Positions 1 through 5,359 of a DNA stretch of 5,507 nucleotides are shown in pieces. The number at the start of each line of letters is the position of its first letter. Within the stretch, counting starts at the first letter, position 1. Below the pieces are notes generated by a model. That model did not search any database. It had not been told where the DNA came from and saw only the letters and a list, made by a program, of their open reading frames with translations. This stretch comes from Aquificota bacterium (GTDB lineage Bacteria; Thermosulfidibacterota; Thermosulfidibacteria; Thermosulfidibacterales; Thermosulfidibacteraceae), in NCBI GenBank assembly GCA_015494645.1, contig WGAU01000015.1, positions 1 through 5,507 on the forward strand, read 5' to 3'. A program made the translations under genes and the position numbers.

Positions 1-522
1 CCGGTGAATGGAGAAACCATCCCGGCTGATGCACAAGCTCTCTTTCTCCCCGGAGGCTACCCGGAGGTATGGGGAGAAAGACTCATTGAAAACAAAAGGT
101 TTATTAAAGACCTGAAAGAGTTTGCAAATTCAGGACTCCCCGTTTACGCAGAATGCGGCGGGCTCATCTTTTTAGCAGAAAAAGTGCACTACAGGGGTAA
201 AACCTTTCCTTTTGCAGGGGTACTGCCCATAGAGGTGGACTTCGCCCAGAGGCCGTTTCTCGGATACGCAAGGGGAAAGGCACTGAAAAACCACCCATTT
301 TTAAAAGAAGGCTCCACAGTCAGAGGCCATGTCTTTCACTACTCAGTAGCACAAGAAAAGACTATCTTGCCCAAAGGCTACAGACTACTTGTCCCCTCAA
401 AGGGTATATCCTTGGATGAAGGATTCATAAAGCACAACCTCTTTGCCACCTACCTTCACCTTAATCTCCTTTTCGGCCCCTCAAAAGATTTAGCGTTTGG
501 TTTTCTAACCAAGGCTCTTTAG
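1..522 (+). CDS. cbiA: Cobyrinic acid a,c-diamide synthase, C-terminal part (5' truncated by window edge)
   Basis: The reading frame is open from the first base and ends at TAG 520-522. About 173 C-terminal residues of a protein that is usually about 450 residues long are visible. This is the class I (triad) glutamine amidotransferase-like domain of CbiA/CobB, which performs ATP- and glutamine-dependent amidation of the a and c side chains of cobyrinic acid in cytoplasmic cobalamin synthesis. Visible signatures are LPGGYPE near the start, the nucleophile loop YAECGGL (catalytic Cys codon at 154-156), GHVFHYS, and the C-terminal ATYLHLN carrying the expected catalytic His (codon 457-459). The family usually ends this last motif in HLH, but here the second His is Asn. 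The GTG at nt 4 is an internal valine codon, not a start. The N-terminal ATP-binding domain lies outside the window. CobQ (cobyric acid synthase) is the closest alternative, but GGYPE and GHxFHYS favour CbiA. Confidence 0.93.
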   Translation, partial: PVNGETIPADAQALFLPGGYPEVWGERLIENKRFIKDLKEFANSGLPVYAECGGLIFLAEKVHYRGKTFPFAGVLPIEVDFAQRPFLGYARGKALKNHPFLKEGSTVRGHVFHYSVAQEKTILPKGYRLLVPSKGISLDEGFIKHNLFATYLHLNLLFGPSKDLAFGFLTKAL

Positions 523-536
523 TTTGAAAAAGCCTT
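511..536 (+). other. Imperfect hairpin across the cbiA stop codon
   Basis: AAGGCTCTTT (511-520) pairs with AAAAAGCCTT (527-536) over ten positions with one C/A mismatch, leaving a six-base loop. It spans the cbiA stop codon. No T-run follows, so it is not a typical intrinsic terminator. It may act as an intercistronic mRNA-stability element or a weak attenuator before the next gene. Confidence 0.35.
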
Positions 537-566
537 ACCGATATTAAAAGTCGGAGGGTTGTATAA

Positions 567-1067
567 ATGCCAGTGGGATCCGTATCCATAGCAAATATCC
601 TAAACAGGATTAACCAGATAACGGCACAGAAGCGTTCAGGGAACCGGGAAGACCCTCAGCTCAAAGCAGAAGAAAACAGGATCATTCAAGAACTTTCATC
701 CATTGACAGGAAGGTGCGACAGCACGAGCTTGCCCACAAAGCCGCAGGAGGACAGTATGCCGGTCCTCCAAGCTACAGATTCGTGAAGGGCCCCGACGGG
801 AGGCTATACGCCGTAGCCGGTGAGGTAAAAATAGATATGAGCGAGGGAAAAGACCCAGAGGACACCATACGCAAGATGAGGCAAGTGATAAGGGCAGCCC
901 TTGCCCCGGCGGATCCCTCCCCTCAGGACAGAAGAGTAGCCGCAGAAGCCGCAAGAAAGCTCATGAAAGCCCAGATGGAGCTCGTAAAGCAAAAAACAAA
1001 AGAGTATCAATCAGAAAAACCGACAAACCTTTCCGTAAGCCAGCCCAAGATAAATATTCTCGCTTAA
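567..1067 (+). CDS. SprA-related family protein with HELAH zincin-like motif
   Basis: This 166-residue protein matches the SprA-related (putative metalloprotease catalytic domain) family as I remember it. Its conserved core is HELAH at residues 53-57, followed by a GGQYAG/PSYRF stretch, GPDGRLYAVAGEVKID (75-90), DPEDTIRKMRQ and RAALAPADPSPQDRRVAAEA. HExxH is the zinc-binding and catalytic signature of zincin peptidases, so a small metalloprotease is plausible; activity and substrate are unproven. There is no evident signal peptide or membrane segment, so it is probably cytoplasmic. Residues 1-50 and 130-166 are charged and helical-looking. The ATG at 567 is supported by GGAGGG at 553-558 with 8 nt spacing. 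It starts 44 nt after cbiA on the same strand and may be co-transcribed with it, although no functional link to cobalamin is apparent. Family assignment is fairly sure; function is not. Confidence 0.85.
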   Translation: MPVGSVSIANILNRINQITAQKRSGNREDPQLKAEENRIIQELSSIDRKVRQHELAHKAAGGQYAGPPSYRFVKGPDGRLYAVAGEVKIDMSEGKDPEDTIRKMRQVIRAALAPADPSPQDRRVAAEAARKLMKAQMELVKQKTKEYQSEKPTNLSVSQPKINILA

Positions 1068-1097
1068 TCATCCCAAAACATGTCCAAAAGTTGGGGG

Positions 1098-1125
1098 TTG
1101 CACTTTTTGTGGTATATATTATAAT
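1098..1125 (+). promoter_or_regulatory. Probable sigma70-type promoter of the dfx-flavodiiron operon
   Basis: A perfect -10 box TATAAT lies at 1120-1125. A weak -35 candidate, TTGCAC (3 of 6 to consensus), lies at 1098-1103 with a 16-nt spacer. Transcription would start near 1132, giving a leader of about 34 nt. The -10 sits in an AT-rich stretch containing the 8-bp palindrome ATTATAAT (1118-1125), which might also be a regulator half-site; I cannot assign one. Confidence 0.6.
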
Positions 1126-1165
1126 TTAAACCAGAAAAGTCATAAAAACTGCAGGAGGTGCAAAA

Positions 1166-1540
1166 ATGGCTGAGAGAATGCAGGTTTACAAGTGTGAAAT
1201 CTGCGGAAACATCGTTGAGGTGCTGCATGGAGGCAAGGGTGTTCTCTCCTGCTGTGGTAAGCCCATGGTTCTTCTTGAGGAGCAAACCGCCGATGCCTCT
1301 ACGGAAAAGCACGTGCCGGTAATTGAAAAGGTGGAGGGAGGTTATAAGGTAAAGGTAGGAAGCGTCCCCCATCCCATGGAGGAAAAGCACTACATCGAAT
1401 GGATTGAGCTTATAGCCGATGGCAAGGTTTACAGGCAGTACCTCAATCCCGGAGATGCTCCAGAGGCCTTCTTCCCCGTTGAGGCGAAGGAGGTTTCTGC
1501 AAGAGAGTACTGCAACATACACGGCCTCTGGAGGGGCTAA
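1166..1540 (+). CDS. dfx: Desulfoferrodoxin (2Fe superoxide reductase)
   Basis: This 124-residue protein is a full-length two-iron superoxide reductase, which reduces superoxide to H2O2 with electrons from rubredoxin-like donors and releases no O2. The N-terminal desulforedoxin domain (about residues 1-37) holds the rubredoxin-like Fe centre I through Cys10, Cys13, Cys29 and Cys30. The neelaredoxin-like domain (about 40-124) holds the catalytic centre II ligands His49, His69, His75, Cys116 and His119. The catalytic EKHVP loop (Glu47, Lys48) is intact, so all known ligand and active-site residues are present and an active enzyme is expected. The ATG at 1166 follows AGGAGGTG (1153-1160) with 5 nt spacing. 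The flavodiiron gene starts 38 nt downstream, which suggests one operon for reactive-oxygen and O2 removal. It has no signal peptide and is therefore cytoplasmic. Confidence 0.97.
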   Translation: MAERMQVYKCEICGNIVEVLHGGKGVLSCCGKPMVLLEEQTADASTEKHVPVIEKVEGGYKVKVGSVPHPMEEKHYIEWIELIADGKVYRQYLNPGDAPEAFFPVEAKEVSAREYCNIHGLWRG

Positions 1541-1556
1541 GGGGAGGCCCCTCCCC
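1530..1556 (+). other. Two mutually exclusive intercistronic hairpins
   Basis: GGAGGGGC (1530-1537) can pair perfectly with GCCCCTCC (1547-1554), an 8-bp stem that includes the last dfx codons and has a 9-nt loop holding the stop codon. Alternatively GGGGAG (1541-1546) pairs with CTCCCC (1551-1556) around a 4-nt loop. The two stems share the C-rich strand, so only one can form at a time. No T-run follows, so this is not a simple terminator. It lies 10 nt before the flavodiiron ribosome binding site. Confidence 0.5.
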
Positions 1557-1578
1557 ACACAACTCAAGGAGGAAAAAA

Positions 1579-2787
1579 ATGGAAACATCTTACCGAGCCG
1601 TTCCCATAGCTAAAGACGTTTACTGGGTTGGTGCTATAGACTGGAGTCTAAGAAACTTTCACGGGTACACTACCCACAGGGGTAGCACATACAACGCATT
1701 CTTAATACTGGCGGACAAGATTGTGCTTGTGGACACAGTTAAGAAACAATACAAGGACGAGCTCTTACAGAGAATTTCAAGCGTGGTGGATCCCAAGAAG
1801 ATAGACTACATCATTTCCAACCATGCGGAGATGGATCATTCAGGGGCACTTCCCGAAATCATCAGGGAAGTCAACCCGGAAAAGATCTTTGCCTCAACTA
1901 TGGGGGTTAAGAACCTCAAGGCCCAGCTCCACCTTGACTGTGAAATCGTGGCGGTTAAAGACGGAGAAGAGCTGGACATAGGCGGCAAGAAGCTGAAGTT
2001 CATAGAAACCCGTATGCTCCACTGGCCTGACAGCATGTTCACCTACTTAGTTGATGAAGGAATACTTTTCTCCCAAGACGCCTTTGGTATGCACTACGCC
2101 ACAAGAAGCATTTTTGTGGACGAGTGCCTAAGGGGCACCGTGGAGCATGAACTCGCCACTTACTACGCTAACATCCTCATGCCTTTTTCCGCGCTTATCA
2201 AGAACCTCTTTGCAAAGCTTGAAAAGGCGGGGTTGAACATAAAGATGGTAGCCCCCGATCACGGGCCCATCTTCAGAACACCAGAGGATGTAAATTGGGT
2301 CCTTTCCCTCTACAAAGAGTACGCCGAGCAAAAGCCCCACAACCGTGCAGTAGTGGTTTACGATACCATGTGGGGCAGCACAGATAAAATGGCAAGGGCT
2401 ATAGCGGATGGTCTGGCCCATGGGGGCACCGAGGTGAGGGTGCTACCCATAAGCGGTACCCACAGAAGCGACGTTGCCACAGAGGTTTTGAGGGCTGGGG
2501 CCATCGTGGTAGGATCTCCAACCATAAACAACAACATGTTCCCCAGCGTGGCAGATGTGCTTACCTATCTAAAGGGCTTGAAGCCACAGAACAAGTTGGC
2601 CGCTGCCTTTGGTTCCTACGGATGGAGCGGAGAGGCTGTGAAGCAGATAACGGATATCTTTGAATCCATAAAGCTGGAAGTGGTTGACTCCATAAGAATC
2701 CAGTGGGTTCCCACAAAAGAACAGCTTAAAGAATGCTTTGAGTTGGGTGTTAAGATCTCCAAGATGCTTAAAGAAAGGTGCCCATAG
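1579..2787 (+). CDS. fprA: Flavodiiron protein (FprA/ROO-type oxygen or NO reductase)
   Basis: This 402-residue protein is a class A flavodiiron protein that reduces O2 to water (and in some members NO to N2O), usually with electrons from rubredoxin. Residues about 1-250 form the metallo-beta-lactamase-like domain. Its di-iron ligands are all visible: His82, Glu84 and Asp86 in the motif NHAEMDHSG, then His148, Asp167 and His228 (PDHGP). Residues about 256-400 form a flavodoxin domain with the FMN phosphate loop around YDTMWGSTDKMA (261-272), then GSPTINNN (312-319) and GSYGWSGEA (345-353). There is no C-terminal rubredoxin or flavin reductase extension, so an external donor is needed and none is encoded in the window. 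The length is normal. The ATG at 1579 follows AAGGAGG (1566-1572) with 6 nt spacing. It is cytoplasmic and apparently co-transcribed with dfx. O2 or NO preference cannot be read from the sequence. Confidence 0.96.
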   Translation: METSYRAVPIAKDVYWVGAIDWSLRNFHGYTTHRGSTYNAFLILADKIVLVDTVKKQYKDELLQRISSVVDPKKIDYIISNHAEMDHSGALPEIIREVNPEKIFASTMGVKNLKAQLHLDCEIVAVKDGEELDIGGKKLKFIETRMLHWPDSMFTYLVDEGILFSQDAFGMHYATRSIFVDECLRGTVEHELATYYANILMPFSALIKNLFAKLEKAGLNIKMVAPDHGPIFRTPEDVNWVLSLYKEYAEQKPHNRAVVVYDTMWGSTDKMARAIADGLAHGGTEVRVLPISGTHRSDVATEVLRAGAIVVGSPTINNNMFPSVADVLTYLKGLKPQNKLAAAFGSYGWSGEAVKQITDIFESIKLEVVDSIRIQWVPTKEQLKECFELGVKISKMLKERCP

Positions 2788-2791
2788 GGAC

Positions 2792-2827
2792 TTGACAATT
2801 TGGTTAGGTTAGACTAACTTTTATAGT
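2792..2827 (+). promoter_or_regulatory. Candidate promoter of the peroxiredoxin gene
   Basis: A perfect -35 TTGACA is at 2792-2797, but at 17 nt spacing the -10 would be a poor TAACTT (2815-2820). The alternative is a weak TTGGTT (2800-2805) with a 16-nt spacer to TATAGT (2822-2827, 5 of 6). No terminator separates this region from the flavodiiron gene, so read-through may also contribute to transcription. Confidence 0.5.
2804..2822 (+). promoter_or_regulatory. Putative DtxR/IdeR-type metal-responsive operator
   Basis: TTAGGTTAGACTAACTTTT matches about 15 of 19 positions of the DtxR/IdeR/SirR iron-box consensus as I remember it (TTAGGTTAGSCTAACCTAA). The left half-site is perfect. The core GTTAG-A-CTAAC (2808-2818) is a perfect palindrome around a central A. 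The site lies between the candidate -35 and -10 elements of the peroxiredoxin promoter, as expected for a repressor that uses Fe(II) or Mn(II) as corepressor. The right outer arm is degenerate. The regulator itself is not in the window. Confidence 0.55.
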
Positions 2828-2857
2828 GAAAACAAAACAGATCTAAGGAGGGCAGTC

Positions 2858-3499
2858 ATGGAGGGAAGAATACCACTGATAGGAGAGAGGTTCCCCGAGT
2901 TGGAGGTTAAAACCACTCATGGTATTAAAAAATTGCCCGATGATTACAAGGGCAAGTGGTTTGTGCTCTTCAGCCACCCGGCAGACTTTACGCCTGTATG
3001 CACCACCGAGTTCGTTGCTTTTCAGAAAAGGTACGATCAGTTCAGAGAGCTTAACTGCGAGCTTATAGGTCTGAGCGTTGACCAGGTCTTCTCCCACATA
3101 AAGTGGATTGAATGGATAAAAGAGAAGCTGGATGTGGAGATTGAGTTCCCTGTTATAGCTGATGATTTGGGCAGCGTCTCAAAAGCTCTGGGACTCATCC
3201 ATCCCGCTAAAGGCACCAACACTGTGAGAGCTGTATTTATCGTTGACCCCAATGGTGTGATAAGGGCTATACTCTACTATCCTCAGGAGCTGGGAAGAAA
3301 CATTGACGAGATTGTCCGCATGGTTAAGGGCTTCCAGACCTCCGATGCCAACGGCGTTGCCATACCAGCCAACTGGCCAAACAACGAGTTGATTGGAGAC
3401 AAGGTTATAATTCCACCTGCTGGAGATGTGAAAACCGCCGCCGAAAGACCAAAACAGTTTGATTGCTACGACTGGTGGTTCTGCTATAAGCAGCTCTAA
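2858..3499 (+). CDS. Peroxiredoxin, Prx6 subfamily (archaeal-like, with C-terminal cysteines)
   Basis: This 213-residue thiol peroxidase reduces H2O2 and organic peroxides. The peroxidatic motif PADFTPVCTTEF places the catalytic Cys at residue 48, with Thr45 and the distal Arg124 (TVRAVFIVDP) completing the active site. Residues about 5-160 are the thioredoxin-fold AhpC/TSA domain. Residues 160-213 are the long Prx6-type C-terminal domain. Cys203 and Cys209 near the C terminus have the spacing of the resolving cysteines of the archaeal Aeropyrum thioredoxin peroxidase (Cys207/Cys213 there), so a disulfide-based resolution rather than a pure 1-Cys mechanism is likely. An additional Cys67 is present. 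The ATG at 2858 follows AAGGAGG (2845-2851) at 6 nt spacing. The protein is cytoplasmic. It would remove the H2O2 made by the upstream superoxide reductase. A putative metal-dependent operator overlaps its promoter and an intrinsic terminator follows it. Confidence 0.95.
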   Translation: MEGRIPLIGERFPELEVKTTHGIKKLPDDYKGKWFVLFSHPADFTPVCTTEFVAFQKRYDQFRELNCELIGLSVDQVFSHIKWIEWIKEKLDVEIEFPVIADDLGSVSKALGLIHPAKGTNTVRAVFIVDPNGVIRAILYYPQELGRNIDEIVRMVKGFQTSDANGVAIPANWPNNELIGDKVIIPPAGDVKTAAERPKQFDCYDWWFCYKQL

Positions 3500-3501
3500 T
3501 A

Positions 3502-3545
3502 GGATACGGGGGTTCAATCCCCCGTGTCCCTTATTTTTTATTTTT
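3502..3545 (+). terminator. Intrinsic terminator after the peroxiredoxin gene
   Basis: GGATACGGGGG (3502-3512) pairs with CCCCCGTGTCC (3519-3529) over 11 bp with one G-U pair and a six-base loop, TTCAAT. A T-rich run (3531-3545) follows at once. It begins 2 nt after the stop codon and should end the oxygen-defence transcript. The remaining intergenic sequence up to 3622 is T-rich and shows only a possible -10 element. Confidence 0.92.
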
Positions 3546-3594
3546 CTCGCTTCCCCCTTGAAAAATTTCTTCTTCTGTGTTTCCATTTGTAAAT

Positions 3595-3600
3595 TATAAA
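3595..3600 (+). promoter_or_regulatory. Possible -10 element for the diguanylate cyclase gene
   Basis: TATAAA (5 of 6 to consensus) lies 22 nt before the GTG start and just downstream of a terminator, so a promoter is needed about here. No convincing -35 is found at 16-18 nt spacing; TTCTGT at 3573-3578 is poor. The predicted leader is only about 16 nt long. Confidence 0.35.
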
Positions 3601-3622
3601 GTTACTTTGTTTTGTTTTTGGT

Positions 3623-5083
3623 GTGCTAAAATTTGAAAGCTCCATCATACGACGTCTCTTTATCATCAACGCAGGTCTTGTAACATTCATTTTCCTCGCC
3701 TATTTAATCCTCACCTTAATCGTTATATCCAGCGTGGAGGACATCGCCCACGAAATTTATCAGAAAAGCAGCAGACAGGTATTCAACATAGGACTATCCT
3801 GGCAGAGAGAAGCCCTTGCAAACCTTTTAAACAGCTTTGCGCTGTGGAGTAAAATGTGCGAAAAGGTCAAAGAAAGAGACCTTAACTGGATAAGGGAACA
3901 ACTGGAAGAAGACCACCAAGTACAAGCCTCTGCCGATGCCTTTGGCATCTACTTAGAAGACGGCACGATACTGTATCAAAAAGGCATAAGCCTTGCTAAA
4001 GAAGACATAAACAAAATACGAAAGAAAGTAAAAGAGTTCTTCTCCATAGGAAAGGTAGCGAAACAACCGCTGTTCTTTGCCCTTAAAACAAAGAAAAGGG
4101 TATTCTTAGCCTCTACCTTCCCCCTATCAAGCGACGAAGGTATTGTCCAAGGCCACGACTTTTTATTATTTGCCAAAAGCATTAACAGGCTCTTCGCTCT
4201 TTTTAAGGGAAGCGGTACCAAAGTCTTCCTATCCGAAAAGTGCACAAGCAATAGATGGAACCTATGCTATCCCTTGAAGGGACTTGAAGGCAATCCTATC
4301 GCCTACCTTAACGTTTCCTTTCCCCGCTGCCTCAAAAAGCGCTTTACCCTTTTACATTGGCTCGCTGGTTTTTTCCTTTTTATCATGGCCCTTTCAGCTT
4401 TCGCAGCCTATAAGTACCATAAAAAAGTTTATGGAGAAGCTATGAATTTTGCCTCTCAGATTTTTGAGATCATGGAATCCATGAATAGATACCACCTGCA
4501 TGTAGACGACCTACGAGAAATCTCCAAGAGCCGTCGGGACGAACTGGGCTACATAGCCAGCAAGCTCGCTTTCTTAGTGGAAGAGGTTGGCCAAAAGGTA
4601 GTTTACGATTACCTTACAGGACTTCTCAGCAGGGGAGCCTTTTTCTCACGTCTTGAGGAAGAAATAAAAAGGGCCAAAAGGTATCGCAGACCCCTCAGTC
4701 TCGCCATATTAGATTTAGACGATTTCAAGAAGATAAACGACAGATACGGCCATACCGTGGGAGATATGGTATTATCTAAGGTGGCAGAGATCATCAAGAA
4801 CAATGTGAGAAGCTTTGACATAGTTGGAAGAGTGGGAGGGGAAGAGATAGCCGTCGTTTTTCCAGAAACAACTTTGGAGGGAGCGGTAAAAGCCACAAAC
4901 AAACTCAAAGATGCTATAGCGAACCACGAGTTCACAGTAGTTGACAAGCCTATAAAGATAACCGTCAGCATTGGCACTACCCAGCTTAAAGATTCGGATA
5001 CCGCAGAAAGCCTTTACGAAAGAGCTGATGGAGCCCTTTACATGGCCAAAAGGCAAGGAAAAAATAGAGTAGTTGCCATTTAG
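3623..5083 (+). CDS. Membrane-bound diguanylate cyclase (sensor region, HAMP-like linker, GGDEF domain)
   Basis: This 486-residue inner-membrane enzyme is predicted to make c-di-GMP from two GTP. It has TM1 at about residues 11-37, an extracytoplasmic sensor region of about 200 residues (38-241), TM2 at about 242-263, a HAMP-like signalling helix (about 264-325, with DELGYIASKL at 306-315) and a GGDEF domain at about 326-486. The sensor's NSFALWSKM and the later FGIYLEDGTILYQKG pattern look CHASE4-like, a tentative call. The GGDEF core has DYLTGLLSR (329-337), metal ligand Asp364, FKKINDRYGH (368-377) and signature GGEEI (405-409), an active-type variant ending in Ile. The product-inhibition I-site RSFD (396-399) lies exactly five residues before it. 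No EAL domain is present. The GTG at 3623 is the only plausible start that keeps TM1, although no clear Shine-Dalgarno precedes it, so translation may be weak. The ligand is unknown. Confidence 0.92.
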   Translation: MLKFESSIIRRLFIINAGLVTFIFLAYLILTLIVISSVEDIAHEIYQKSSRQVFNIGLSWQREALANLLNSFALWSKMCEKVKERDLNWIREQLEEDHQVQASADAFGIYLEDGTILYQKGISLAKEDINKIRKKVKEFFSIGKVAKQPLFFALKTKKRVFLASTFPLSSDEGIVQGHDFLLFAKSINRLFALFKGSGTKVFLSEKCTSNRWNLCYPLKGLEGNPIAYLNVSFPRCLKKRFTLLHWLAGFFLFIMALSAFAAYKYHKKVYGEAMNFASQIFEIMESMNRYHLHVDDLREISKSRRDELGYIASKLAFLVEEVGQKVVYDYLTGLLSRGAFFSRLEEEIKRAKRYRRPLSLAILDLDDFKKINDRYGHTVGDMVLSKVAEIIKNNVRSFDIVGRVGGEEIAVVFPETTLEGAVKATNKLKDAIANHEFTVVDKPIKITVSIGTTQLKDSDTAESLYERADGALYMAKRQGKNRVVAI

Positions 5084-5099
5084 GTCCTTCCCGTATAAA
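5073..5099 (+). promoter_or_regulatory. Candidate promoter for the riboswitch transcript
   Basis: TTGCCA (5073-5078, 5 of 6) and TATAAA (5094-5099, 5 of 6) are separated by 15 nt, shorter than ideal. The -35 ends three bases before the stop codon of the diguanylate cyclase gene. Initiation near 5105-5107 would fall just ahead of the riboswitch aptamer. No terminator separates the two genes, so read-through from the diguanylate cyclase gene is an alternative source of transcript. Confidence 0.5.
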
Positions 5100-5101
5100 A
5101 A

Positions 5102-5307
5102 CATCAGTTATAGGTTCCCGGGTGACGGGAAGTCCGGTGAAAATCCGGCGCTGGCCCGCAACTGTGACCGGGGACGAAAGCCCGCTTGGTCCCGCAAAAT
5201 CGGCGGGACGACAGGCCACTGGGGTCACCTGACCCTGGGAAGGCGCGGGCGAGTAGGATGATCCGGAAGCCAGGAGACCGGCCCGGGAACAAAGCCCACA
5301 ACTGATG
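5102..5307 (+). ncRNA. Cobalamin (B12) riboswitch aptamer
   Basis: All hallmark elements of the cobalamin riboswitch occur in order: GGGAA (5127-5131), GGTGAAAATCC (5136-5146), CCCGCAACTGT (5155-5165), GGATGATCCGGAAG (5256-5269) and the B12 box AAGCCAGGAGACCGGCC (5267-5283). The closing stem is a perfect 9 bp, GTTCCCGGG (5114-5122) with CCCGGGAAC (5282-5290). A further outer helix of 8 bp joins CATCAGTT (5102-5109) to AACTGATG (5300-5307). Peripheral arms include GTGACC/GGTCAC (5164-5169 with 5223-5228) and GTCCCGC/GCGGGAC (5189-5195 with 5203-5209). Together with the terminator at 5350 it fills the 333-nt gap between genes. Known members bind cobalamin and switch off downstream uptake, synthesis or B12-independent isozyme genes. 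Confidence 0.96.
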
Positions 5308-5312
5308 GGCCC

Positions 5313-5359
5313 TCGGGGACTGGGGTCCGTGGGCAGAAGGGCAATTTACGCCCCGACCC
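5313..5359 (+). promoter_or_regulatory. Possible antiterminator pairing of the riboswitch expression platform
   Basis: TCGGGG (5313-5318) can pair with CCCCGA (5351-5356), and in another register GGGTC (5323-5327) with GACCC (5355-5359). Either would sequester the 5' arm of the downstream terminator and so act as an antiterminator when cobalamin is absent. GCCCAC (5294-5299) can also pair with GTGGGC (5329-5334). The actual switching partner is not determined. Confidence 0.4.

Noticed and set aside
1072..1095. CCCAA/TTGGG inverted repeat after the SprA-like gene as a terminator
   Set aside because: The stem has only 5 bp with a 14-nt loop, and the T-run lies several bases after it, so it is too weak to call.
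1113..1130. AT-rich TATATATTATAATTTA as a PerR or Fur box
   Set aside because: Only the central 8 bp are palindromic and the flanking arms do not match. The perfect TATAAT is better read as a -10 element.
1064..1588. Long minus-strand open frame opposite dfx
   Set aside because: It is antisense to a gene with every family residue conserved, has no ribosome binding site and resembles no known family; it is a shadow frame.
3508..3530. tRNA T-arm-like sequence GGGGGTTCAATCCCCC, suggesting a tRNA 3' end or an attachment site
   Set aside because: The upstream sequence is peroxiredoxin coding, with no acceptor 5' strand, D-arm or anticodon arm. The 11-bp stem plus T-run is fully explained as an intrinsic terminator, and no integrase or second copy is present.
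3179..3586. Minus-strand open frame across the peroxiredoxin 3' end and terminator
   Set aside because: It runs through the terminator hairpin, lies antisense to a certain gene and has no recognisable domain.
3558..3600. TTGAAA (3558-3563) as -35 for the diguanylate cyclase promoter
   Set aside because: The distance to TATAAA at 3595 is 31 nt, far outside the functional range.
5073..5301. Short open frames on both strands within the riboswitch region
   Set aside because: The region is explained by conserved RNA elements and complementary stems; these frames are by-products of G+C-rich structured RNA.
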